DNA from: DATCSE01 sp036568605
Lineage (GTDB): Bacteria > Pseudomonadota > Gammaproteobacteria > Burkholderiales > Burkholderiaceae_C
Direction: 5' to 3'
Length of the DNA: 5,033 bases
NCBI GenBank assembly: GCA_036568605.1
Contig: DATCSE010000441.1
Location: 1-5,033, forward strand
In this document: piece after piece, positions 1 to 5,033 of the stretch
Position numbering within the stretch: the stretch's first letter is position 1
How the letters are laid out: every line of letters starts with the position of its first letter
The notes under the pieces: generated by a model
Seen by the model: only the letters and a program-made list of their open reading frames with translations
Database searches by the model: none
Told to the model about the DNA's origin: nothing
Position numbers and translations under genes: made by a program

Positions 1-1008
1 CTGCGCAACCAGCTCGGCCCCGACACGCTGGTCGCGAGCTCGGTCAACGGCGTCCCCGGCCTGTGGGTCGGCTTTTCGATCGACAAGGACCCGTACTGGC
101 TGCAGACCGAGCTGAGCCGCATCGGGCCGATGTCGTGGAACACGCTGACGCTGTGGGTCTCGATCGCGCTGCTCGCGACCGTGCTCGGCTCGGCCGCGAT
201 CGCGCGGCTGATCAACCAGCCGCTGAAGGAGCTGTCGTTCGCGGCGAGCCGGATCCGCGAGGGCGAGTTCGATTCGCGCCTGGACGAGAACACGATGACC
301 AGCGAGGTCCGCCAGGTCAACATCGGCTTCAACCGGATGGCGCGCGAGCTCGCGAAGGTCGAGCAGGACCGCGCGGTGATGCTCGCCGGCATCTCGCACG
401 ACCTGCGCACGCCGCTCGCGCGCCTGCGCCTCGAAGCCGAGATGAGCGTGCATGACGAAGAAGCCAAGCAGAACATGGCGCAGGACATCGACCAGCTCGA
501 CGCCATCATCGACAAGTTCATGGACTACGCGCGCCCCGGCGACAACAAGCTCGTGCCGGTGCACCTGTCCAGCGTGGTCGACCGCGAGATGGCGGCGTTC
601 CGCGACACCAGCCAGATCCGCATCAGCTCGCGCGTCGCGATCGACACCAAGGTGATCGCCGACGAGACCGAGCTCGGCCGCGTGCTGCAGAACCTGTTCG
701 AGAACGCCCGCCGCTACGGCCGCAGCACCGACACCGGCATCGCCCGCGTCGAGGTGACCTACGCGCGCACCGGGCCGTGGGTGATCCTGACCGTGCGCGA
801 CCACGGCCCGGGGACCGACCCGAAGAAGCTCGCACAGCTGACCACGCCGTTCTTCCGCGGCGACGCGGCGCGCACCGCGGCCACCGGCGCCGGGCTGGGG
901 CTGGCGATCGTCGACAAGGCGATCCAGCGCATGGGCGGCACCTTCGAGCTCGCGAACGCGCCGGACAGCGGCCTGATGGCGCACATCCGGCTCAAGAAGG
1001 CGCCCTAG
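1..1008 (+). CDS. EnvZ/RisS-like sensor histidine kinase, 3' part (5' end outside window)
   Basis: Inner-membrane sensor kinase of a two-component system; it would autophosphorylate on His and pass phosphate to an OmpR-type regulator. The frame is open from base 1, so the N-terminus and first membrane helix are missing; 335 residues are visible. Counting from base 1: the end of a periplasmic sensor region (residues 1-43, including GLWVGFSIDKD), a membrane helix (about 45-67), a HAMP linker (about 66-118), the dimerisation/phosphoacceptor helix with H-box ISHDLRTPLARLR (His133, codon 397-399), the N-box NLFENARRYG (Asn245), the G1 box DHGPG (Asp277) and the G2 box GAGLGLAI (Gly306-Gly310). All catalytic boxes are intact. 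The H-box and short periplasmic region resemble EnvZ and betaproteobacterial RisS. The Met at base 130 is internal, lying just before the membrane helix, and is not the true start. Family assignment is firm; the sensed signal is unknown. Confidence 0.93.
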   Translation: MRNQLGPDTLVASSVNGVPGLWVGFSIDKDPYWLQTELSRIGPMSWNTLTLWVSIALLATVLGSAAIARLINQPLKELSFAASRIREGEFDSRLDENTMTSEVRQVNIGFNRMARELAKVEQDRAVMLAGISHDLRTPLARLRLEAEMSVHDEEAKQNMAQDIDQLDAIIDKFMDYARPGDNKLVPVHLSSVVDREMAAFRDTSQIRISSRVAIDTKVIADETELGRVLQNLFENARRYGRSTDTGIARVEVTYARTGPWVILTVRDHGPGTDPKKLAQLTTPFFRGDAARTAATGAGLGLAIVDKAIQRMGGTFELANAPDSGLMAHIRLKKAP

Positions 1009-1048
1009 GATTTCCAACCACCCACGACAACAACGAACACGAACGACC

Positions 1049-1495
1049 ATGTGGACTGACGCCCTGCTCGCCTACCTGCATTTCTTCGCGATCTTCGGGA
1101 CGTTCTCGGCCCTCTCGGCCCAGCTGGTGATGTGCCGTCCCGGCATCCGCGGCGACGCGCTGCATCGCTTGCGCAAGATCGACGCGGTCTACGGCGGCCT
1201 CGCGGCGCTGCTGCTGGTCAGCGGCGTGCTGCGCCTGTTCTTCGGTGCGAAGGGCAGCGCGTTCTACCTGCACAACCCGGTGTTCCACGCGAAGGTCACG
1301 CTGTTCGTGGCTGTCGGGCTGCTGTCGATCGCGCCGACGATGCGCTTCGCGCGCTGGTCCAAGGCCGCGCTGCGCACGTCCGATGCCGCACCCGACGCTG
1401 CCGCGGTGGGCGCGGTGCGTCGGATGATCCACATCGAGCTGACGCTGCTGGCCGCGATCCCGCTGCTCGCCGCGTTGATGGCGCGCGGGATCTGA
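1049..1495 (+). CDS. DUF2214 family integral membrane protein
   Basis: Small membrane protein of 148 residues with four predicted helices at about residues 4-26, 46-66, 82-99 and 129-146. The segment FFGAKGSAFYLHNPVFHAK (64-82), together with an N-terminal LLAYLHFFAIFG, is what I recognise from the DUF2214 (COG3556-like) family; length fits that family. Its function is not known. The chosen ATG places the first helix right at the N-terminus as in relatives, but no convincing Shine-Dalgarno lies upstream. It starts 40 bases after the kinase stop on the same strand, so co-transcription with the kinase is possible, with no sign of a functional link. Its stop lies 15 bases from the stop of the convergent pectate lyase gene. 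Confidence 0.85.
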   Translation: MWTDALLAYLHFFAIFGTFSALSAQLVMCRPGIRGDALHRLRKIDAVYGGLAALLLVSGVLRLFFGAKGSAFYLHNPVFHAKVTLFVAVGLLSIAPTMRFARWSKAALRTSDAAPDAAAVGAVRRMIHIELTLLAAIPLLAALMARGI

Positions 1496-1526
1496 CACGA
1501 CTCGCCCGCCTCAGGGCGAGATCGTG
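1496..1526. terminator. Hairpin across the convergent gene ends, possible bidirectional terminator
   Basis: CTCGCCC (1501-1507) pairs perfectly with GGGCGAG (1514-1520) around the six-base loop GCCTCA. After a one-base bulge (A1521), CACGA (1496-1500) pairs with TCGTG (1522-1526), giving 12 pairs in all. The hairpin begins at the base after the DUF2214 stop and includes the last codons and stop of the pectate lyase gene; that stop (complement of 1511-1513) falls in the loop. There is no T-run on either side, so it is not a classic intrinsic terminator. Its position suggests transcript-end formation or 3'-end protection for both genes. Confidence 0.55.
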
Positions 1527-3088
1527 TACGGCGCGGGCACCGGCGTCACCTTGCCGATGCCGGCGCTGGCGCTTACCTTGCTGCGCAGCGTCGCGACATC
1601 GGTGTCCGCGGTGTAGGCGTAATTCGCCGCCGGGCTCCAGGTCACACCGCCGATGAACGGCGCCGAGCCGCTGCTGCCGTTCTGCGCGTTGATCAGCGAC
1701 TTGGCAACCGCGTTCAGGTCCACCGACGTGCCGTTCAGCCACGAGCCGACGTCGGTGAAGTACTGGGCCCACTTGTCGAAGTTCGCGCTGATCAGGTCCG
1801 TCGCCGCTGCGCCGGTGATGTCGAACGCGTTGCCTTCCGAGTAGACCTGCGAGTTGTAGCCCAGCCCGATGCCGTAGCCGAAGTCGTACTGTTGCGTGTA
1901 GCTGGTCTGCTTCGGTCCGGTGTAGAGGTTGTTCAGCACGTGAACCTGGCCGTTGCGCACGCGCGGCATGCGCTGGTTCACCCACTTGATGGCGTTGTGG
2001 TGGAACGTGATGCGGTAGCTGCCGTCGTTGCTGTCGGTCGCGCCGATCAGCATCGCCTTGTGGTGGTTGTAGAAGCGCGAGTACGAGACCGTCACGTAGT
2101 CCGAGCCGGTCTTGATGTCGAGCAGGCCGTCGTAGTACTTGTAGCGCGACTTGTCGGTCTGCGCGCCTTGCAGGTCGGGGCCGTCGGTGAACTCGCAGTG
2201 GTCGACCCAGACGCGCGTGCTGCTCACCAGCGTCATGCCGTCGGGCTCGGCGTTCCAGGCGCAGTAGTCCTTGTCGGTGATGCCCGAATCGCACGACTCG
2301 AACGATGGCCAGAAGTCGGTGGCCGGCACGAAACGCAGGTTGCGCACGATGATGTTGCTCTGGCCGCTGACCATCAGCCAGCCCGAATAGAACTCGGGCA
2401 GCGCGCCGTCGTCCGCCGGGATGCCGACGATGGAGACATTCCCGCGCTCGACCTTGACTTGCGTCACCGCCTGCTGGCACGGTTGGTCGGTCTTGCCGGC
2501 GCACAGCGGCTCGGTGCCGGCCTCGTATTCGGCCTGGCCCAGCGTGACGCCGCTGTCGTTGACGTTCGCATCGATGCGGCCCTTCACGAAGATGACGACC
2601 GGGTAGTTCTTCCAGCCGCCGGTCACCCCGTTGTGCACTTCCCAGGTCGACCAGTTGGGCGCGCCGGTGCGCGTGTCGTCGTTGGCGGAGCCGCTCTTCT
2701 TCGAGCGGTACAGGCAGTCGCGCAGCAGCTTCATGCTGGTCGCGGTGCAGGTCACCGGCGCATTGCCGCCTATCGTCGCGAAGCCGCCGGTCGGCTTGCC
2801 GGCGCTGGAGGCGGTGGCCCAGCCGATCAGGCCGTCGTCGGCCACGCTGGTGCTCGAGGTGGTGGTGGTTGTCGTGGTCGTCGTGGTCGCCCCGCTGCCG
2901 CTCGATGTCGTCGTGGTGCCTCCGCCACTCGACGTCGTGGCACCACCGCTCGTGTCGATGGCTGTGGTGGTGGTGGTGGTTGATGCCCCCGTGGTGTCGG
3001 CATTGCCGCCGTTCCCGCCTCCGCACGCGACCAGCAGCACCACCGTCACGACCAGCCCCATGGGCCCCCAACGCCCCGGTTGAATCAT
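1511..3088 (-). CDS. Pectate lyase, polysaccharide lyase family 1, lipoprotein with Thr-rich linker
   Basis: Cleaves de-esterified pectin (polygalacturonate) by Ca2+-dependent beta-elimination, outside the cytoplasm. Of 525 residues, 1-21 form a lipoprotein signal peptide ending in lipobox LVAC (Cys22) with Gly at +2, so no inner-membrane retention Asp. Residues about 23-85 are a Gly/Ser/Thr linker; the parallel beta-helix catalytic domain follows to about 510. PL1 hallmarks: VWVDHC (Asp296), DGLLDI (Asp320, Asp324), NHHKAMLIG (Lys344) and QRMPRVRNG (Arg373, Arg378). By motif and spacing these match the Ca2+ ligands, catalytic Lys and Arg residues of Bacillus subtilis Pel (D184, D223, D227, K247, R279, R284, from memory). 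Six Cys fall in three close pairs (114/125, 196/204, 266/276), plus Cys298. The start is supported by GGAG eight bases upstream. No other pectin gene is nearby. Substrate (pectate rather than pectin) is inferred. Confidence 0.93.
   Translation of the reverse strand: MIQPGRWGPMGLVVTVVLLVACGGGNGGNADTTGASTTTTTTAIDTSGGATTSSGGGTTTTSSGSGATTTTTTTTTTSSTSVADDGLIGWATASSAGKPTGGFATIGGNAPVTCTATSMKLLRDCLYRSKKSGSANDDTRTGAPNWSTWEVHNGVTGGWKNYPVVIFVKGRIDANVNDSGVTLGQAEYEAGTEPLCAGKTDQPCQQAVTQVKVERGNVSIVGIPADDGALPEFYSGWLMVSGQSNIIVRNLRFVPATDFWPSFESCDSGITDKDYCAWNAEPDGMTLVSSTRVWVDHCEFTDGPDLQGAQTDKSRYKYYDGLLDIKTGSDYVTVSYSRFYNHHKAMLIGATDSNDGSYRITFHHNAIKWVNQRMPRVRNGQVHVLNNLYTGPKQTSYTQQYDFGYGIGLGYNSQVYSEGNAFDITGAAATDLISANFDKWAQYFTDVGSWLNGTSVDLNAVAKSLINAQNGSSGSAPFIGGVTWSPAANYAYTADTDVATLRSKVSASAGIGKVTPVPAPYTISP
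2846..2995 (-). repeat. Low-complexity Thr/Ser/Gly linker coding region with GGT/ACC triplet runs
   Basis: This codes for residues 32-81 of the pectate lyase, made almost wholly of Thr, Ser, Gly and Ala. It includes six Thr in a row (2963-2980), of which five are identical ACC codons (2966-2980, GGT x5 on the + strand), and ten Thr in a row (2858-2887) with mixed ACC/ACG/ACA codons. Such stretches usually serve as flexible spacers between an anchor and a folded domain. The pure triplet run could vary in copy number without breaking the frame. Confidence 0.85.
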
Positions 3089-3096
3089 TTGTTCCG

Positions 3097-3100
3097 CTCC
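3097..3100 (-). promoter_or_regulatory. Ribosome binding site of the pectate lyase gene
   Basis: Read on the - strand, GGAG lies eight bases before the ATG at 3088. This favours that start over the internal Met10, which would also leave a usable signal peptide. Confidence 0.7.
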
Positions 3101-3119
3101 GTTCTATTTGTTGCGCGAG

Positions 3120-3149
3120 AAAAAACCCACGGCTCGGGAGCATGCCGCG
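3120..3149 (-). terminator. Hairpin plus six-T run upstream of the pectate lyase gene
   Basis: On the - strand, CGCGGC (3149-3144) can pair with GCCGTG (3133-3128), six pairs including one G-U, around a ten-base loop; GG and then six T (3125-3120) follow. The form is that of a modest intrinsic terminator. It may end the nfeD-slipin transcript. Because it lies only 19 bases before the pectate lyase Shine-Dalgarno, it could also act as a leader attenuator if the promoter is further upstream. The stem is short, so confidence is limited. Confidence 0.35.
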
Positions 3150-3252
3150 TGCCCGGCGCCGGCAAGGCGAATGTCAGTCCGGACTTCGCTTGCGGACGCG
3201 GTCGCGACCGATGGAGCGTGCGCGATCCGCGGCCTGGTCCCGAGGACGGGCC

Positions 3253-3265
3253 GACCACATTGGTC
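3253..3265. promoter_or_regulatory. Inverted repeat GACCA-N3-TGGTC, candidate operator
   Basis: Perfect five-base arms (3253-3257 and 3261-3265) with a three-base spacer CAT. A further TGGTC lies at 3235-3239, and GGTC/GACC halves at 3200-3203 and 3206-3209. This clustering in the non-coding gap upstream of the pectate lyase gene suggests a regulator site. I cannot name the regulator: the half-site is loosely like those of GntR/FadR-type proteins, but the arm order differs from the usual TGGT-ACCA arrangement. Confidence 0.3.
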
Positions 3266-3290
3266 ATACGTTGACAAAACCGGGCGTCAG
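3263..3290 (-). promoter_or_regulatory. Weak sigma70-like promoter candidate for the pectate lyase gene
   Basis: On the - strand, CTGACG (3290-3285) and TATGAC (3268-3263) each match four of six bases of the -35 and -10 consensus, with a 16-base spacer. The candidate operator at 3253-3265 would overlap the -10 box and start site, as expected for a repressor. Each match alone is weak and could be chance. Confidence 0.15.
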
Positions 3291-3305
3291 CCTTCCCCGA
3301 CGGCG

Positions 3306-4088
3306 TCACGCGACCGGCGGCTTGCTCGCCCTCGCCTTGGTCGCCTCGAGCAGCGGCCCGACGATGTCCAGCGGCAGCGGAAACACGATGGTCGAGTTCT
3401 TGTCGGCCGCGATCACGGTCAGCGTCTCGAGGTAGCGCAGCTGCAGCGCCTGCGGATGCCGACCCAGCACCTCGGCCGCCTCGGCCAGCTTCTGCGAAGC
3501 CTGCAGTTCGCCTTCGGCATGGATCACCTTGGCGCGCCGCTCGCGCTCGGCCTCGGCCTGGCGCGCGATCGCACGGACCATGGTCTCGTTCAGGTCCACA
3601 TGCTTGATCTCGACGTTCGTGACCTTGATGCCCCAGGCATCGGTCTGCGCATCGAGGATCTTCTGGATGTCCAGGTTCAGGCGTTCGCGCTCGGCCAGCA
3701 TGTCGTCGAGGTCGTGCTTGCCCAGCACCGCGCGCAGCGTGGTCTGCGCGAGCTGGCTGGTCGCGGTCAGGAAGTTCTCGACCTGGATGATCGCGCGCTC
3801 CGCATCGACGACGCGGAAGTACAGCACCGCGTTGACCTTGACCGAGACGTTGTCGTGCGAGATCACGTCCTGGCTCGGAATGTCCATCACGACCACGCGC
3901 AAGCCCACCCGCACCATCTGCTGGATGCCCGGGATCAGGATCACGAGCCCCGGCCCCTTGACGCGCCAGAAGCGACCGAGCTGGAACACGACGCCGCGTT
4001 CGTATTCGCGCAGCACTCGCAGCGAGCTTGCGGCCAGCAACAGCACGAGCAGCAGGATGAAGGCGATCGGGATCGACGCGAACCACAT
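3306..4088 (-). CDS. Slipin (stomatin/prohibitin-like SPFH protein)
   Basis: Membrane-bound scaffold protein of the SPFH/band 7 superfamily; slipins oligomerise at the membrane and are usually paired with an NfeD protein. The product is 260 residues, typical for slipins: one N-terminal membrane helix (about 4-22), the SPFH domain (about 25-175) with EYERGVVFQLGRF (28-40), GPGLVILIPGIQ and SHDNVSVKVNAVLYFRV, then an Ala/Glu/Arg-rich helical segment (about 175-208, probable coiled coil) and a short tail with NSTIVFPLPLDIV. The ATG at 4088 is chosen because AAGGAG lies seven bases upstream; the frame stays open back to 4160, but that extension (Glu-rich) overlaps the end of nfeD and comes from the purine-rich leader. 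It lies 37 bases downstream of nfeD, probably in one operon. The physiological role in this organism cannot be read from the sequence. Confidence 0.92.
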   Translation of the reverse strand: MWFASIPIAFILLLVLLLAASSLRVLREYERGVVFQLGRFWRVKGPGLVILIPGIQQMVRVGLRVVVMDIPSQDVISHDNVSVKVNAVLYFRVVDAERAIIQVENFLTATSQLAQTTLRAVLGKHDLDDMLAERERLNLDIQKILDAQTDAWGIKVTNVEIKHVDLNETMVRAIARQAEAERERRAKVIHAEGELQASQKLAEAAEVLGRHPQALQLRYLETLTVIAADKNSTIVFPLPLDIVGPLLEATKARASKPPVA

Positions 4089-4095
4089 GTTGGAA

Positions 4096-4101
4096 CTCCT
4101 T
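4096..4101 (-). promoter_or_regulatory. Ribosome binding site of the slipin gene
   Basis: AAGGAG on the - strand, seven bases before the ATG at 4088. It decides the start: the upstream in-frame ATG at 4160 lies inside nfeD and would yield an Arg/Glu-rich extension not expected ahead of a membrane helix. Confidence 0.8.
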
Positions 4102-4125
4102 CTTGCTTCTTCTTCGGGCTCTTCT

Positions 4126-5033
4126 TCAAGTGGCGCTGCTGACATCCAGCACCAGGCCACGCACGCCGGTCACGCGTACCGCATCGCCGCGGCGCAGCTC
4201 GCCGGCAGCGTGCACGCGCCAGCGCTCGCCGGCGACTTCGGCCCAGCCGTCGGAACCGTCGGCCTCGAGGACGACACCGGCCACACCGACCAGCGCCGTG
4301 CTGCCGCTGACGACGCGGCGCCGCCGTGCGCGTGCGGCCATCGTGCCGACGCCGGCGACGAACAGCAGCGACATCGCGACCAGCGTCGCGACCAGTCCGC
4401 GCGATACGCCGATGCCGACGCTGCCCTCGGTGTCGAACAGCAGGATCGTGCCGAACGCGAGCGCGGCGGCCCCGCCGGCGCCGAGCACGCCGTGGCTGGG
4501 CACGAACACCTCTGCGCCGAGGAACACAAGGCCGAGCAGCACCAGCGCGAGCCCGACGCCGTTGGTCGGCAGCATCTGCATCCCGAACAAGCCCAGCAGC
4601 AGGCACACCGCACCGATCACCCCGGGCGCGATCATCCCGGGGCTCGCGAACTCGAACAGCAAGCCGTAGAAGCCGACCATCAACAGCAGCAGTGCGACAT
4701 CGGGCGAGCCGATGGTGGCGAGCACGCGGTTGCGCCAATCGGGCTCGATCGCGACGAAGGCCGAGCCGGCCACGCGCAGCACGACGCTGCGGCCCGGCAC
4801 CGCCACCTTGCGGCCGTCGATCGCCCGCAGCAGCGCGGCGACATCGGGCACGACGACATCGACCACATGCTGCGCGAGCGCGTCGTCGGCCGGCAGGCTG
4901 ACCGCCTCGCGCACCGCACGCTCGGCCCAATCGGCATTGCGCTCGCGCAAGCGCGCAAGGCCGCGGATGTACGCGACCGCATCGCCGATGCGCTTGGCCG
5001 TCATCGCATCGCCCGAGGCCGGCGGGCTGCCGC
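4126..5033 (-). CDS. nfeD: Long-form NfeD membrane protease (NfeD1b type), 3' part (5' end outside window)
   Basis: Membrane protein joining a ClpP-like serine protease domain to a membrane bundle and an OB-fold; archaeal relatives cleave slipin/stomatin partners. The frame is open to the window edge: nine complete codons (GSPPASGDA) precede the Met at 5004, so that Met is internal. Numbering from it: the tail of the protease domain (1-65), with Lys4 in TAKRIGDAVAYIR at the place of the catalytic Lys of the Ser-Lys dyad (recalled from Pyrococcus PH1510), then RNADWAERAVREAVSL; about five membrane helices (about 103-118, 123-142, 147-165, 173-190, 203-222); a basic patch ARARRRR (224-230); and a C-terminal OB-fold (about 236-288) with GVAGVVLEADG and GERWRV. 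The catalytic Ser lies outside the window. The gene is followed by slipin, the classic pairing. The symbol is the family name; a nodulation role is not implied. Confidence 0.9.
   Translation of the reverse strand, partial: GSPPASGDAMTAKRIGDAVAYIRGLARLRERNADWAERAVREAVSLPADDALAQHVVDVVVPDVAALLRAIDGRKVAVPGRSVVLRVAGSAFVAIEPDWRNRVLATIGSPDVALLLLMVGFYGLLFEFASPGMIAPGVIGAVCLLLGLFGMQMLPTNGVGLALVLLGLVFLGAEVFVPSHGVLGAGGAAALAFGTILLFDTEGSVGIGVSRGLVATLVAMSLLFVAGVGTMAARARRRRVVSGSTALVGVAGVVLEADGSDGWAEVAGERWRVHAAGELRRGDAVRVTGVRGLVLDVSSAT

Noticed and set aside
2858..2980. GGT-rich repeats as a possible CRISPR, VNTR or phase-variation tract
   Set aside because: There are no regular repeat-spacer units; the runs are triplets encoding Thr in frame, so length change cannot switch the frame. 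Kept only as a linker repeat.
1892..2983. A 363-codon + strand reading frame antisense to the pectate lyase
   Set aside because: The Val/Ala/Arg-rich product with a Gly-rich end has no recognisable domain; long antisense frames are expected opposite GC-rich genes with G/C at third positions.
1296..3143. A 615-codon - strand reading frame, longer than the pectate lyase frame it overlaps, with His-rich stretches
   Set aside because: It is a shifted-frame shadow: the product is Arg/Ala/His-rich without domain motifs, it extends into the convergent DUF2214 gene, and the other frame carries all PL1 catalytic motifs plus a signal peptide and ribosome binding site.
3080..3274. Small + strand frame of 64 codons in the non-coding gap
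   Set aside because: It starts inside the pectate lyase start region on the opposite strand, has no clear ribosome binding site and its product shows no recognisable features.
3261..3276. TTGACA at 3271-3276 on the + strand as a promoter -35 box
   Set aside because: No acceptable -10 box follows at 16-18 bases, and no + strand gene lies downstream.
3108..4142. A 344-codon + strand frame and a 333-codon - strand frame overlapping slipin
   Set aside because: Both are Arg/His/Asp-rich shadows of the slipin gene, which is supported by the SPFH motifs and a strong ribosome binding site.
3941..4930. A 329-codon - strand frame across nfeD
   Set aside because: It is an Arg/Ala-rich shadow; the alternate frame shows the NfeD membrane segments and OB-fold.

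Overview
The window is GC-rich (roughly two thirds G+C by eye) and is densely coded with a strong preference for G or C in the third codon position. Gene content and codon style suggest a proteobacterium, most likely a betaproteobacterium of the order Burkholderiales. That placement is an inference from an EnvZ-like kinase, a DUF2214 membrane protein and a long-form NfeD/slipin pair; no marker gene confirms it.

Layout: two genes on the + strand occupy the left end: the 3' part of an EnvZ/RisS-like sensor histidine kinase (1-1008, cut by the window edge) and a small DUF2214-type four-helix membrane protein (1049-1495). They converge on a - strand gene for a family 1 pectate lyase made as a lipoprotein with a long Thr-rich linker (1511-3088). 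Only 15 bases separate the two stop codons, and a strong hairpin spans that junction. After a 217-base non-coding gap (3089-3305), two further - strand genes follow in transcription order nfeD then slipin: the 3' part of a long-form NfeD membrane protease (4126-5033, cut by the window edge) and a stomatin/slipin SPFH protein (3306-4088). They are 37 bases apart and probably form an operon.

How they work together: the NfeD-slipin pair is a well-known partnership at membranes. The kinase would act with a response regulator encoded to the left of the window. The pectate lyase has no pectin-uptake or uronate-catabolism neighbours here, so it looks like an accessory gene set between conserved genes. 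The gap upstream of it is the most information-rich non-coding stretch: it holds a cluster of GGTC/GACC inverted repeats, several perfect palindromes, and a hairpin followed by six U residues just ahead of the pectate lyase ribosome binding site.

I do not see a novel multi-gene system in this window. The best leads are the surface-anchoring architecture of the pectate lyase and the regulatory structure around that gene.
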